DNA of 64,000 nt, taken from Chryseobacterium sp. 52. Lineage in GTDB: Bacteria; Bacteroidota; Bacteroidia; Flavobacteriales; Weeksellaceae. Both the position numbers and the translations under genes were made by a program. Below, piece by piece: positions 17,955 through 26,224 of this stretch. The notes under the pieces were generated by a model. The model had not been told where the DNA came from and did not search any database. It saw only the letters and a list, made by a program, of their open reading frames with translations. Position 1 is the stretch's first letter. The number at the start of each line of letters is the position of its first letter. The stretch is taken from contig NZ_PEEX01000001.1 of NCBI RefSeq assembly GCF_002754245.1, forward strand, positions 4,754,001 through 4,818,000, written 5' to 3'.

Positions 17955-18128
17955 TTACAGCATTGGTGCATAACAGGTTCCACCTGGTTTTCTCCAGCAT
18001 CCCCATGCTCCGCCACCGCGGAAGCATACAAATGCAGCACCACCACATGTTTCACTCTGAAATTCGGTAATTCCACTACCACTAATCTTGCTTTTCTGTT
18101 CTCTTGAAAGCTTTCTAAAATTTTTCAT
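17955..18128 (-). CDS. Bacteriocin-like leader peptide 2
   Basis: 57 residues, too short for most gene callers. The leader MKNFRKLSREQKSKISGSG has GSG instead of GG at the cleavage site. The core is rich in Gly, Trp and Cys: ETCGGAAFVCFRGGG, then AWGCWRKPGGTCYAPML, with four cysteines. The upstream region repeats that of peptide 1 (TATATTTATA, then ATTAATATGAAAAAT). It is the second gene of a leftward tandem array with its own probable promoter. No known toxin motif is seen. The shared leader and start context make it a real gene even without homology to a named family. Confidence 0.72.
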   Translation of the reverse strand: MKNFRKLSREQKSKISGSGITEFQSETCGGAAFVCFRGGGAWGCWRKPGGTCYAPML

Positions 18129-18212
18129 ATTAATTTTATTTTGGTTTTATAAATATAATAACTTAAACCTAATTAATGAAAAATATATCACACAATACAG
18201 AATAAACATTAA

Positions 18213-18275
18213 TTAATCCCCGGGCTTGCTGCCCCCGTTGATGTTTTTCAATTGTTGTTTTGATAGTTTTTTCAT
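18213..18275 (-). pseudogene. Truncated leader peptide 3 (leader without core)
   Basis: The frame encodes MKKLSKQQLKNINGG and then only five residues (SKPGD) before TAA. The leader is intact, with a perfect GG site, but the core is lost or replaced by a stop. It lies in the same tandem array and orientation as its neighbours. It may be a decayed family member, or a free leader peptide that acts as a decoy for the export peptidase. Decay is the simpler reading. Confidence 0.6.
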
Positions 18276-18326
18276 AATATTTTTTTGTGAAATTGATATG
18301 AATTTAACTAATTATACTATTGAAGT

Positions 18327-18545
18327 TTACCAGTCTACTTCAGGGCCAGGCATACCGCATCCTCCACCTCGCAGACAATTACCAGCGCTGCAGACTTGCC
18401 AAACCTGAGGACAAATTTTAATATCTTCCGGAACACTACATTTGGTAGAGCCGCCATTGGGGGTCCTACAATCAATTAAAACATAACCATAACCTCCCGT
18501 TATACTGCTAAGCTCTTTTCTTGACATTTTTTTTGCATTTTTCAT
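18327..18545 (-). CDS. Bacteriocin-like double-glycine leader peptide 4
   Basis: 72 residues. The leader MKNAKKMSRKELSSITGG ends in GG at residues 17-18. The core has six cysteines (IDCRTP, TKCSVP, IKICPQ, QVCSAG, NCLRG, GGCGMP) and ends GPEVDW, which resembles small disulfide-rich secreted peptides. The start is the ATG at 18545, after an A/T-rich stretch ending AAAAATCAATATG, parallel to the other members. No modification enzyme lies nearby, so an unmodified disulfide-bonded product is more likely than a RiPP with thioether or heterocycle chemistry. Function unknown. Confidence 0.78.
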   Translation of the reverse strand: MKNAKKMSRKELSSITGGYGYVLIDCRTPNGGSTKCSVPEDIKICPQVWQVCSAGNCLRGGGCGMPGPEVDW

Positions 18546-18589
18546 ATTGATTTTTTTTTAATTATGAATTATACTTTGAAATAAACCTG

Positions 18590-18772
18590 TTATTCTCCTG
18601 TTGGAATTTTTCCACAATAGATTCCTTTAGGAATGCATTTTTTTGCATATTCGCACCAATAATGCGAGTAAATACAGACGCATGGAAAAGGACTACACTC
18701 CATACCTGCACCTACCACCGCTTTTAATTCTTCTCTTGTAAGCTTTTTAATTCTTTTCCTAGTATTCTGAAT
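18590..18772 (-). pseudogene. Bacteriocin-like leader peptide 5 with lost start codon
   Basis: An open frame of 60 codons closely follows the family pattern (NTRKRIKKLTREELKAVVGAG, then a core with six cysteines such as ECSPFPCVCIYSHYWC and KKCIPKGIYCGK). By alignment with its neighbours the start should be ATG AAA, but the sequence reads ATT CAG at 18772-18767, with an in-frame TAA directly upstream (18775-18773). The double glycine is also changed to GAG. Either translation begins at ATT or the gene is silenced. The core remains intact, which suggests recent loss or use of the rare start. Confidence 0.6.
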
Positions 18773-18926
18773 TTAAATTAAAGTTATCAGTATATTTTTC
18801 ACAAATGATTGATATAATAAACAAATATGGGCCGTATAGATTTTAAAACAAAAGCAGAACTAGCAGGTGTAGCTGAATATTGAGTAAGTGATCCATATTG
18901 AATCATTACCGTAAACATAAAATAAT

Positions 18927-18956
18927 TTTGCTGTCTCGAAATTATTTGTACATTTG
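18927..18956 (+). promoter_or_regulatory. Promoter of the threonine operon
   Basis: TTTG (18927-18930), an 18-nt spacer and TACATTTG (18949-18956) match the Bacteroidota promoter exactly. The same spacing occurs before tRNA-Cys. The leader-peptide ATG is 11 nt after the -7 box, so the mRNA has a very short 5' end. Confidence 0.75.
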
Positions 18957-18967
18957 TTTCGTAAAGA

Positions 18968-19075
18968 ATGAATTTTCTAAGAAACATATCAGATATTTCT
19001 ACACCGGAATTACTTATTTCGGGGTTATCTTCTGTTTCTACATCAACGACTACAATTACAACAACTACCCCGTAG
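18968..19075 (+). CDS. Threonine operon leader peptide (thrL-like)
   Basis: A 35-codon frame beginning MNFLRNISDIS and ending STSTTTITTTTP then TAG. Seven of the eight codons at 19046-19069 are Thr and one is Ile. This is the same logic as E. coli thrL, whose Thr and Ile codons stall ribosomes when charged tRNA is scarce. It follows a good promoter and precedes thrA by 92 nt; its stop codon forms the loop of a 7-bp hairpin. It is not homologous to E. coli thrL in sequence and must be judged by function: attenuation of thrABC. Confidence 0.82.
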   Translation: MNFLRNISDISTPELLISGLSSVSTSTTTITTTTP

Positions 19076-19131
19076 CGGGGTACATTTTCACATATTATTT
19101 CCGGTACCTGTACTCTTTTTTTTAAAGAGTA
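19066..19131 (+). promoter_or_regulatory. Threonine attenuator hairpins
   Basis: Three overlapping stems are visible. Stem 1: TACCCCG (19066-19072) with CGGGGTA (19076-19082), its loop being the leader TAG. Stem 2, terminator-like: GGGGTACA (19077-19084) with TGTACTCT (19109-19116), two G-U pairs, running into eight Ts. Stem 3: TACTCTTT (19111-19118) with AAAGAGTA (19124-19131). Stems 1 and 2 exclude each other, as do 2 and 3. My reading: a ribosome stalled early at Thr codons lets stem 1 form and blocks the terminator. Confidence 0.65.
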
Positions 19132-19167
19132 ACCATTTCCTTTTATCCAACCTCAAATACATAATAG

Positions 19168-21618
19168 ATGAAAATCTTAAAATTCGGTGGCACATCTGTC
19201 GCCAGTTCCCAAAACATCTTTCTGGTAGAAAGTATCGTAAAAAAAGAATCTCTAGAAAATAGAATTATTGTGGTCGTTTCAGCACTTCATGGGATAACTG
19301 ACAGTCTTATAAAAGCTGCAGAATATGCTTCTGTTAAAGATGAAAGTTACATTCCGATCATTAAAGATCTCGAAGAAAGACATCTTGAACTCGTAAAAGA
19401 ACTGATCCCTATTTTAGAACAGAGCTCATGGCTAAGCTTCGTAAAAAAACACTGTAACGATATGGAAGACATCTATAGCGGGATCTTTGTGTTAGGTGAA
19501 TTTACAGATAAGATCAGAGATAGAATTACTTCATATGGAGAGTTTCTTTCTTCCCATATTGTCGCAGCCAGACTTCAGTCCGAAGGATTAGACTGTCTGT
19601 GGATGAACACCGCAGAACTGATCAGAACTGATAGTAACTTCAGTAATGCCAGAGTAAATTTTGATATCACAGAAGTAAATTTAAAAAATTACGTGACTGA
19701 GCATCAAAATCAAGTCATTGTAGCCCCTGGTTTTATAGCCAAAGACCTGAGCGGAAATGCTACCACATTAGGGAGAGGTGGTTCAGATTATACAGCAGCG
19801 ATCATCGCAGCAGCTGTTTCTGCCGAAGAACTGCAAATCTGGACAGATGTAAGCGGCATGATGACCGCAGATCCAAGATTAGCTTCCAATGCCAAGCCCA
19901 TCCCTGAGATCTCTTATCATGAAGCGATGGAACTTTCCCACTTTGGGGCAAAAGTTCTTTATCCACCTTCCATACAGCCTGTAATGGCCAAAAACATAGA
20001 TCTTAAGATTAAAAATACTTTTGATCCTGATGCTTCTGGTACTTTAGTTTCCTATAATCTGAATATTTCTGAAAATAAAAAACATCAGATTGCAGCGGGT
20101 GTTTCCAATATGAACCCTATTGCTCTTCTTACTTTGGAAGGCAGTGGAATGGTGGGAATTCCCGGAATTTCTGCAAAGCTGTTTCAATGCCTCAGTTTTG
20201 AAAAAATCAATGTCATTCTTATAACTCAGGGATCCTCGGAACATTCTATTACCATCGCAGTTAATGAAAAAGATATATTTCATGCAGAAAATGCCGTCAA
20301 TTTGACTTTTGCAGATGATATAAAACTTCAGAGAACATCTCCTGTAACTATAGAAACAGGTCTTTCAATTGTTGCGCTTGTGGGAGAGAACATGAAAAAC
20401 AGAAGTGGAATCAGTGCCAAAATGTTTGGATGTCTGGGTAACAACGGCATTAATATCAGAGCTATTGCACAGGGATCTTCAGAAAGAAATATCAGCATTG
20501 TCATTGCAGAAAAAGATACCAGAAAAGCAGTCAATGTTCTTCATGAAGAGTTTTTTGAATCAGAAATCAAGCAGGTGCATCTCTATCTCTGCGGAACAGG
20601 GAATGTGGGCTCTAAGCTTATCCAGCAGATCTATGAACAGAATAATTATCTGCAGGAAAATCATTTAATCAATTTACGGATTGCCGGTATCTCCAACAGC
20701 CGAAACATGCTTTTTTCCGATAAAGGAATCTCTGAAAGCGAATTGAGCAACTGGAATGAAAAAGCTGTTGAGGCATCTGTCCATGGATTTGCAGACCAAA
20801 TCATCTCACGGAATCTTCGGAACTCAGTTTTTATTGATGTTACTGCCAGTTCAAAAGTACCGGAGGTTTACGAAAAATTATTAAAAAGAAGTATCAATAT
20901 TGTAGCCTGTAATAAAATAGCTGCATCCTCAGATTTTGAACAGTATAAAACATTAAAAAACACGGCAAGAAACCATAACTGTAAATTTTATTTTGAAACC
21001 AATGTAGGTGCCGGGCTTCCGGTTATTGGAACCATTAATGATCTGATGAAAAGCGGAGATAAAATAACCTCTATTCAAGCTGTATTGAGCGGAACTTTAA
21101 ATTTTGTATTTAACAATTATGACGGAAGCAGAACATTTTCCGAAGTGGTAGCCCAGGCTCAGAAAGAAGGTTATACGGAACCTGATCCCCGTCTGGATCT
21201 TACTGGAACTGATGTAGCCCGCAAGATTTTAATTTTGGCCCGGGAAGCTGGATATCCTCTACAGTTTAATGATATTGAAAACGAAAGTTTTCTGCCTGAG
21301 GAATGCCTGCAGGGAAGTGTGGAAGACTTTTATGTAAAGCTTACTGAATACGAAGATCATTTTAAAAGTTTACTGTATTCTGCCCAAAAAGACGGCAACA
21401 TTTTAAAATACACTGCTGAGTTTAAAGATGGAAAAGCCAAAGTAGGGCTGCAACACGCCGCTTCGGACAGCGATTTGTATCACCTCTATGGTAAAGACAA
21501 TATTGTCATCTTTAAAACTTTAAGATATTCCGAACAGCCTCTTGTTGTAAAAGGTGCCGGTGCCGGAGCTGAAGTAACAGCCAGTGGTGTTTTTGCAGAT
21601 ATTATCCGATCCGTTTAA
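19168..21618 (+). CDS. thrA: Bifunctional aspartokinase / homoserine dehydrogenase
   Basis: Catalyses the first and third steps of the aspartate pathway to threonine. The N-terminal kinase (about residues 1-290) starts MKILKFGGTSVASSQN and has GFIAKDLSGNATTLGRGGSDYTAA. Two ACT domains follow (about 310-460; GISAKLFQCLSFEKINVILI and GISAKMFGCLGNNGINIRAIAQGSS), the likely site of threonine feedback. The C-terminal dehydrogenase starts with the NAD(P) motif LCGTGNVGSKLIQQI and contains FETNVGAGLPVIGTI and EPDPRLDLTGTDVARK. The 816 residues match the E. coli ThrA layout. It is preceded by a leader-peptide attenuator, and thrB follows after 10 nt. Confidence 0.97.
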   Translation: MKILKFGGTSVASSQNIFLVESIVKKESLENRIIVVVSALHGITDSLIKAAEYASVKDESYIPIIKDLEERHLELVKELIPILEQSSWLSFVKKHCNDMEDIYSGIFVLGEFTDKIRDRITSYGEFLSSHIVAARLQSEGLDCLWMNTAELIRTDSNFSNARVNFDITEVNLKNYVTEHQNQVIVAPGFIAKDLSGNATTLGRGGSDYTAAIIAAAVSAEELQIWTDVSGMMTADPRLASNAKPIPEISYHEAMELSHFGAKVLYPPSIQPVMAKNIDLKIKNTFDPDASGTLVSYNLNISENKKHQIAAGVSNMNPIALLTLEGSGMVGIPGISAKLFQCLSFEKINVILITQGSSEHSITIAVNEKDIFHAENAVNLTFADDIKLQRTSPVTIETGLSIVALVGENMKNRSGISAKMFGCLGNNGINIRAIAQGSSERNISIVIAEKDTRKAVNVLHEEFFESEIKQVHLYLCGTGNVGSKLIQQIYEQNNYLQENHLINLRIAGISNSRNMLFSDKGISESELSNWNEKAVEASVHGFADQIISRNLRNSVFIDVTASSKVPEVYEKLLKRSINIVACNKIAASSDFEQYKTLKNTARNHNCKFYFETNVGAGLPVIGTINDLMKSGDKITSIQAVLSGTLNFVFNNYDGSRTFSEVVAQAQKEGYTEPDPRLDLTGTDVARKILILAREAGYPLQFNDIENESFLPEECLQGSVEDFYVKLTEYEDHFKSLLYSAQKDGNILKYTAEFKDGKAKVGLQHAASDSDLYHLYGKDNIVIFKTLRYSEQPLVVKGAGAGAEVTASGVFADIIRSV

Positions 21619-21628
21619 AATAAATACT

Positions 21629-22564
21629 ATGATAAAAATAAAAGTTCCCGCTACCGTTGCCAATCTGGTTTGCGGATTTGATATCCTGGGAATGGCCATC
21701 CATGAGCCTTATGATGAGATGGAACTGAAATTACTGGACACTCCCGATATTATTATCAAACATGAAGACCAGTTCGGCCTTCCCGAAGATCCTTCTGAAA
21801 ATGTAGCAGGGGTTGTTCTTCAAAATATTCAGCAACATCTTCAACTGACAACAGGTTTTGAAGTAACGATCCGCAAACATATAAAACCGGGCAGCGGGCT
21901 CGGCTCCAGTGCGGCAAGTGCCGCAGGAGCCGCCTTTGGAGCCAATGCATTATTAGGAAACATTCTATCAAATGAGCAATTGATTCATTTTGCCATGTTT
22001 GGAGAAGAACTTGCTTCAGGAGTACGCCACGCAGATAATATTGCACCATGTATTTACGGGGGGATCACTTTGGTAAAATCCTCCTCTCCTATTGATATTA
22101 TTCCTTTAAATACTCCTGATTTATTCGTGGTGGCTGTACATCCGCAGGTCGAAGTAAAGACTTCTGATGCGCGACAGATTTTAAAGAAAAATATTCTTTT
22201 GAAAGATGCTGTAGAACAATGGGGAAACATCGCAGGATTGGTAGCCGGGATTCTGAAAAATGATATCCCTCTGATTGGCAGAAGTCTTCATGATGTACTG
22301 ATAGAACCTGTACGCAGTATTTTAATTCCAAAATTTGACGAGATCAAAACAAAAAGCTTAGAGGCTGGTGCGTTAGGAGGCGGAATTTCAGGTTCAGGAC
22401 CATCTATTTTCATGCTGGCAGAGACAAAAGAAACTGCAGAAAGCATCTCCGGGATAATGAAATCTGTGTATGATGAAATTGATATTGAGAGTTTTGTATA
22501 TGTATCCAAAATAAATCCTGCGGGAATTGAGATCGTTGAAGAAATTAATGATGAAAACCAATAA
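21629..22564 (+). CDS. thrB: Homoserine kinase
   Basis: Phosphorylates homoserine to O-phosphohomoserine. A GHMP-family kinase of 311 residues: N terminus IKVPATVANLVCGFDILGMAI, ATP-binding KPGSGLGSSAASAAGAAFGA (about residues 88-107), and the C-terminal GALGGGISGSGPSIFML motif 3. The frame extends upstream into thrA to 21584, but the ATG at 21629, 10 nt after the thrA stop, fits the family start. It is the second gene of the thr operon, followed by thrC after 10 nt. Confidence 0.96.
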   Translation: MIKIKVPATVANLVCGFDILGMAIHEPYDEMELKLLDTPDIIIKHEDQFGLPEDPSENVAGVVLQNIQQHLQLTTGFEVTIRKHIKPGSGLGSSAASAAGAAFGANALLGNILSNEQLIHFAMFGEELASGVRHADNIAPCIYGGITLVKSSSPIDIIPLNTPDLFVVAVHPQVEVKTSDARQILKKNILLKDAVEQWGNIAGLVAGILKNDIPLIGRSLHDVLIEPVRSILIPKFDEIKTKSLEAGALGGGISGSGPSIFMLAETKETAESISGIMKSVYDEIDIESFVYVSKINPAGIEIVEEINDENQ

Positions 22565-22574
22565 ATTAAAAACA

Positions 22575-23888
22575 ATGAAGTATTATAATTTAAAAGATAA
22601 ACAGGAAACCGTTGACTTCAAAACAGCCTCTATAAAAAGTCAGGGAAGGCAAAAAGGATTATTTTTCCCGGAAAGTATTCCTAAGTTTGAGGAAGAATTT
22701 ATCCGGAATCTTCATCTGTATTCCGATGAGGAGATTGCTTTCAGATGTATGACAGATTTTATCGGGGATGAAATTCCATTGGATGTTCTGAAGCAGATTG
22801 CAGCAGAAACGGTCAGCTTTGATATCCCTTTGAAAAAAATCAGTGACCAGATCTCCGTTTTAGAATTATTCCATGGACCTACCTTGGCTTTCAAAGATGT
22901 AGGTGCCCGGTTTATGAGTCGATGTCTTTCTTATTTCCTAAAGGATCAGCATAAAAAAGTAACGGTTCTCGTTGCCACTTCCGGAGATACAGGCGGAGCT
23001 GTTGCCCATGGATTCTATAATGTTCCCGGAATCAATGTGGTTATTCTTTATCCTAAAAACAAGGTGAGTCCGGTTCAGGAAAAACAGCTTACGGCACTGG
23101 GTGGAAATATTTCTGCACTGGAAGTTAATGGAAATTTCGATGACTGTCAGAACCTTGTCAAACAATCTTTTTCAGATGAAGACATCAACTCTGAAGTGTT
23201 TTTGACTTCTGCCAATTCTATTAATATCGCAAGATGGCTTCCCCAGCAAATTTATTATCTATTAGCCTTAAAACAATGGAAACTACAGGAGAATTCAGAT
23301 CCTGTAATCTGTGTTCCGAGTGGAAACTTCGGGAATATCTGTGCCGGACTTCTGGCTTATTTCCGGGGGCTTCCTGCAGAACATTTTATTGCGGCCTGTA
23401 ATGAAAATGATGTGGTTCCCGATTATCTGAAGTCCAATCAATATCATCCTAAAAAAGCGGTAGCTACTCTATCCAATGCCATGGATGTGGGAGACCCAAG
23501 TAATTTTACAAGAATTCTGGAACTTTTCGCACATCAGTTTGAAACTTTAAACAATATGATCTCCGGGTATTCAATAGATGATGAATCAACGTTACAGACG
23601 ATAAAAACGGTTTATGAGAAATACGGATATATTTTAGATCCTCACAGTGCCGTTGCCTTTGCTTCTCTGGATGAGTATCTTCATGAAAATCCTGGTAAAA
23701 AAGGATTCATACTGGGAACTGCTCATCCCGTTAAATTCCCGGAAGCAGTAGAAAAAGCAACTCATATCAACATTGAAGTACCGGAAGCGCTGGAGGATCT
23801 TATGAAGAAGGAGAAAAAAACTGTAGAAATAAATGCAGATTTTGAAGAATTAAAGCGATTTTTGCTGAATAAAAATCACGAACAATGA
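22575..23888 (+). CDS. thrC: Threonine synthase
   Basis: Converts O-phosphohomoserine to threonine with PLP. The start MKYYNLKDKQETVDFKTA is family-typical. The PLP lysine is in TLAFKDVGARFM (about residue 105), and SGDTGGAVAHGF binds the cofactor phosphate. At 437 residues it is of the common bacterial class. The upstream in-frame ATG at 22527 lies inside thrB and is unlikely; the ATG at 22575 leaves a 10-nt gap after the thrB stop. The stop overlaps folB by 4 nt. Confidence 0.96.
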   Translation: MKYYNLKDKQETVDFKTASIKSQGRQKGLFFPESIPKFEEEFIRNLHLYSDEEIAFRCMTDFIGDEIPLDVLKQIAAETVSFDIPLKKISDQISVLELFHGPTLAFKDVGARFMSRCLSYFLKDQHKKVTVLVATSGDTGGAVAHGFYNVPGINVVILYPKNKVSPVQEKQLTALGGNISALEVNGNFDDCQNLVKQSFSDEDINSEVFLTSANSINIARWLPQQIYYLLALKQWKLQENSDPVICVPSGNFGNICAGLLAYFRGLPAEHFIAACNENDVVPDYLKSNQYHPKKAVATLSNAMDVGDPSNFTRILELFAHQFETLNNMISGYSIDDESTLQTIKTVYEKYGYILDPHSAVAFASLDEYLHENPGKKGFILGTAHPVKFPEAVEKATHINIEVPEALEDLMKKEKKTVEINADFEELKRFLLNKNHEQ

Positions 23889-24256
23889 GTAAGATCTTTC
23901 TTGAAGAGGTAAAAATATATGCGTACCACGGTGTACTTCCCGAAGAAAATATCATCGGTACTTATTATATTTTAAATGTAGAACTGCATACCGACCTTTG
24001 GAAGGCAGCGGAAACGGATGATCTGAATGACACCATAAGTTATGCTGATATCAACGATATCATTCATCAGGAAATGGCCATTAAATCCAAGTTACTGGAA
24101 CATGTGGCGGGAAGAATTACAATGAAAATCCATGAAAATTTTCCCCAGATTTCCTACATCAAATTAAGAATCACAAAAACTTCCCCACCGATGCAAGGCG
24201 AAATGAAAGGAGCCAGTATAGAACTGGAGAGAAGTTTCAAACCCGGTGTTCTTTAA
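23885..24256 (+). CDS. folB: Dihydroneopterin aldolase
   Basis: A folate pathway enzyme that cleaves dihydroneopterin to 6-hydroxymethyl-dihydropterin. The 123-residue protein shows the family motifs KIYAYHGVLPEE near the start, NDTISYADINDIIH and LLEHVAGRITMKI in the middle, and IKLRITKTSPPMQG at the C terminus. The ATG overlaps the thrC stop by 4 nt (ATGA), so it is translationally coupled to the threonine operon. It may therefore come under threonine attenuation, an odd partnership for a folate gene. Confidence 0.93.
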   Translation: MSKIFLEEVKIYAYHGVLPEENIIGTYYILNVELHTDLWKAAETDDLNDTISYADINDIIHQEMAIKSKLLEHVAGRITMKIHENFPQISYIKLRITKTSPPMQGEMKGASIELERSFKPGVL

Positions 24257-24287
24257 AATTTTATTTTCACAAAAAAAACATAAAGCA

Positions 24288-25652
24288 TTGAAATCCATTA
24301 AATTATTATTTCTATTAAGCTTTGCAGTTGTTTTTGGACAGACTGCTGTTGATAATCAATCTGCTGCCTATAATTTTCCAAAGATCAGATCAAGTATTAC
24401 GATGCCGGTCACTATCCCGCTTTCTGAGATCAGTAATATGATCAATGCTTCGGTAAAGGATCTGGTGTTCCAGGATGACTCGTATACCGATAACAATAAT
24501 GATCAGTTCAAAGTAAAGGTATGGAAAACCCGTCCTATCCGTCTGGTGGGAGGGACCAGCCAAAATCTTCTGATCGAAGTGCCTTTAAAAATATGGGCTG
24601 AAAAAGGAATCGGTACTTTGGGGGTCTATTCTTATCAGAACACAACTTTTGAAACAGTGATGTCTTTTAATACGACTGTCAGTTTCAATAATAACTGGAC
24701 GATATCCACCAATACGCAGCCTAATGGTTTCCGATGGGTGACAAAACCTGTTCTTGATTACGGCAAAATACAGATCCCGATTACTTCTCTTGTAGAAAAA
24801 AGCCTGAAAGAACAGCAGGGGAAATTTGCCAAAACGATTGACCAGCAGATGAATGCCCAACTGAACTTCCAGCAATATGCTGTTATGGCGTGGAATGTTT
24901 TTTCTCAGCCTTTTAATATTTCGGAAGAATATAATACGTGGCTGAAAATAAGTCCGGTAGGCGTCAATATCACTCCCTTGAAATTCTATGGAAATGAGAT
25001 CACCACAAATATCGGAATGGATATTTATTCTGAAACTTTTACGGGAAGTAAGCCTGCCGCATCACAAACAGTAAGGTCAGCCGGTAATTTTAATGTTGTC
25101 CCGGTTCTGGCAGACAAGTTTCTGTTGCAAACCACTGCAAATATTCCTTTTTCTGAAGCCACGAATATTGCAAGAAATATGTTCATGAATAAAGAATATG
25201 ACGTAAGAGGTTCTAAAGTGAAGATCAAAGATATCAGGGTTTATGGTGCTGATGGAAAAGTGATCATCGAGGCCGAAACGGAAGGTTATGTGAACGGAAA
25301 AGCGCTTATTTCAGGAATTCCTGTCTATGATGAAACGAAAAAGAAAATTGTACTGTCTAATACCAAATTCAATCTTAAAACAGCCAATATCCTCCAGAAA
25401 ACAGCTACTCTTCTTTTTAAAGGAAAAATCGTGAAGATGATTGAAGATGAGTACGGAATTCCGACTCAGGATCTGGAACTGGCTTCCAAGAAAAGCATCG
25501 AAGACGCATTCAATAAAGAATATTATAAGGGTTTAAAAATGAACGGAAGAGTTTATAACCTGAAACCCGGCAGCATTCTTTTAAATGAATCAGGAATCAC
25601 AGCAGTTATTGAAACCAATGCTACTTTAAAACTAATACTGAACGGAATTTAA
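24288..25652 (+). CDS. DUF4403-family secreted protein
   Basis: A 454-residue protein with a signal peptide (MKSIKLLFLLSFAVVFGQ) and a body typical of DUF4403: SSITMPVTIPLSEISNMINASV, VPLKIWAEKGIG, and repeated long beta strands, a fold suggestive of a lipid-binding or envelope-spanning tube. Function is unknown. The start is uncertain: TTG at 24288 gives the clean signal peptide, while a GTG at 24246, inside folB, would add 14 residues. It is co-oriented after folB with little or no gap and so part of the same transcript; the RDD gene follows 25 nt later. Confidence 0.78.
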   Translation: MKSIKLLFLLSFAVVFGQTAVDNQSAAYNFPKIRSSITMPVTIPLSEISNMINASVKDLVFQDDSYTDNNNDQFKVKVWKTRPIRLVGGTSQNLLIEVPLKIWAEKGIGTLGVYSYQNTTFETVMSFNTTVSFNNNWTISTNTQPNGFRWVTKPVLDYGKIQIPITSLVEKSLKEQQGKFAKTIDQQMNAQLNFQQYAVMAWNVFSQPFNISEEYNTWLKISPVGVNITPLKFYGNEITTNIGMDIYSETFTGSKPAASQTVRSAGNFNVVPVLADKFLLQTTANIPFSEATNIARNMFMNKEYDVRGSKVKIKDIRVYGADGKVIIEAETEGYVNGKALISGIPVYDETKKKIVLSNTKFNLKTANILQKTATLLFKGKIVKMIEDEYGIPTQDLELASKKSIEDAFNKEYYKGLKMNGRVYNLKPGSILLNESGITAVIETNATLKLILNGI

Positions 25653-25677
25653 ATTAATAAAAAAATAAAACTATTAC

Positions 25678-26166
25678 ATGAGAAAATATTTACAGATCGT
25701 TGACAGAAACAGAGCTTCGAAAGGAACAAGGTTTGCGAATTATTTAATTGACCTCGTTTCTTTCTATATTATATTTTTTGTCGTTAATACCCTACTAATG
25801 ATTATCAGCCCGGCCTATAGAGGGTGGATAGCCAATGCTCACGATCTTATCCAAAGATTACTAGGCATCATTTCCTATATCATATTCTGTTTTTTAATGG
25901 AAACAGCAACTGGTGGAAGAAGCATTGGAAAATTCATTACAGGTACCAAAGTGATCATGACGGATGGCCAGAAACCTTCTGTTGGAGACTACTTTTTAAG
26001 AAATATTATCAGAGCGGTTATACTGATTGATCAACTGTCCTTTTTAAGTGAAAATGGATTTCATGACAGCTGGAGCAGTACACGTGTTGTCAGCATAAAA
26101 AATTATGAGACTGAAAGACAGCTAAAAAGCGATATAAACAGCATTGGAGCGAAAGAAATTATTTAA
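25678..26166 (+). CDS. RDD-family membrane protein
   Basis: 162 residues with the RDD pattern: RASKGTRFANYLIDLVSFY opens the first membrane helix, a second helix follows near residues 55-75, then GRSIGKFITGTKVI and a final hydrophobic segment. The family has no firm single function; transport and stress roles have been proposed. It is the last gene of the run that begins at thrA. Only 58 nt separate its stop from the tRNA-Cys gene, which has its own promoter in that gap. Confidence 0.85.
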   Translation: MRKYLQIVDRNRASKGTRFANYLIDLVSFYIIFFVVNTLLMIISPAYRGWIANAHDLIQRLLGIISYIIFCFLMETATGGRSIGKFITGTKVIMTDGQKPSVGDYFLRNIIRAVILIDQLSFLSENGFHDSWSSTRVVSIKNYETERQLKSDINSIGAKEII

Positions 26167-26171
26167 AAACT

Positions 26172-26201
26172 TTTGTTCGTTAAGAATTTTTGCTATATTT
26201 G
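26172..26201 (+). promoter_or_regulatory. Promoter of the tRNA-Cys gene
   Basis: TTTG (26172-26175), an 18-nt spacer and TATATTTG (26194-26201), an exact consensus match, 23 nt before the mature tRNA 5' end. Confidence 0.75.
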
Positions 26202-26224
26202 CACACCTCAAAAATGGTAAAAAT

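Noticed and set aside
18799..18987. A 62-residue minus-strand frame between the peptide array and the thr promoter
   Set aside because: No leader motif and no similarity to neighbours; it overlaps the thr promoter on the other strand.
18898..19125. A 75-residue open frame across the threonine leader region
   Set aside because: It is in another frame from the Thr-rich leader, has no family pattern, and would run through the attenuator hairpins.
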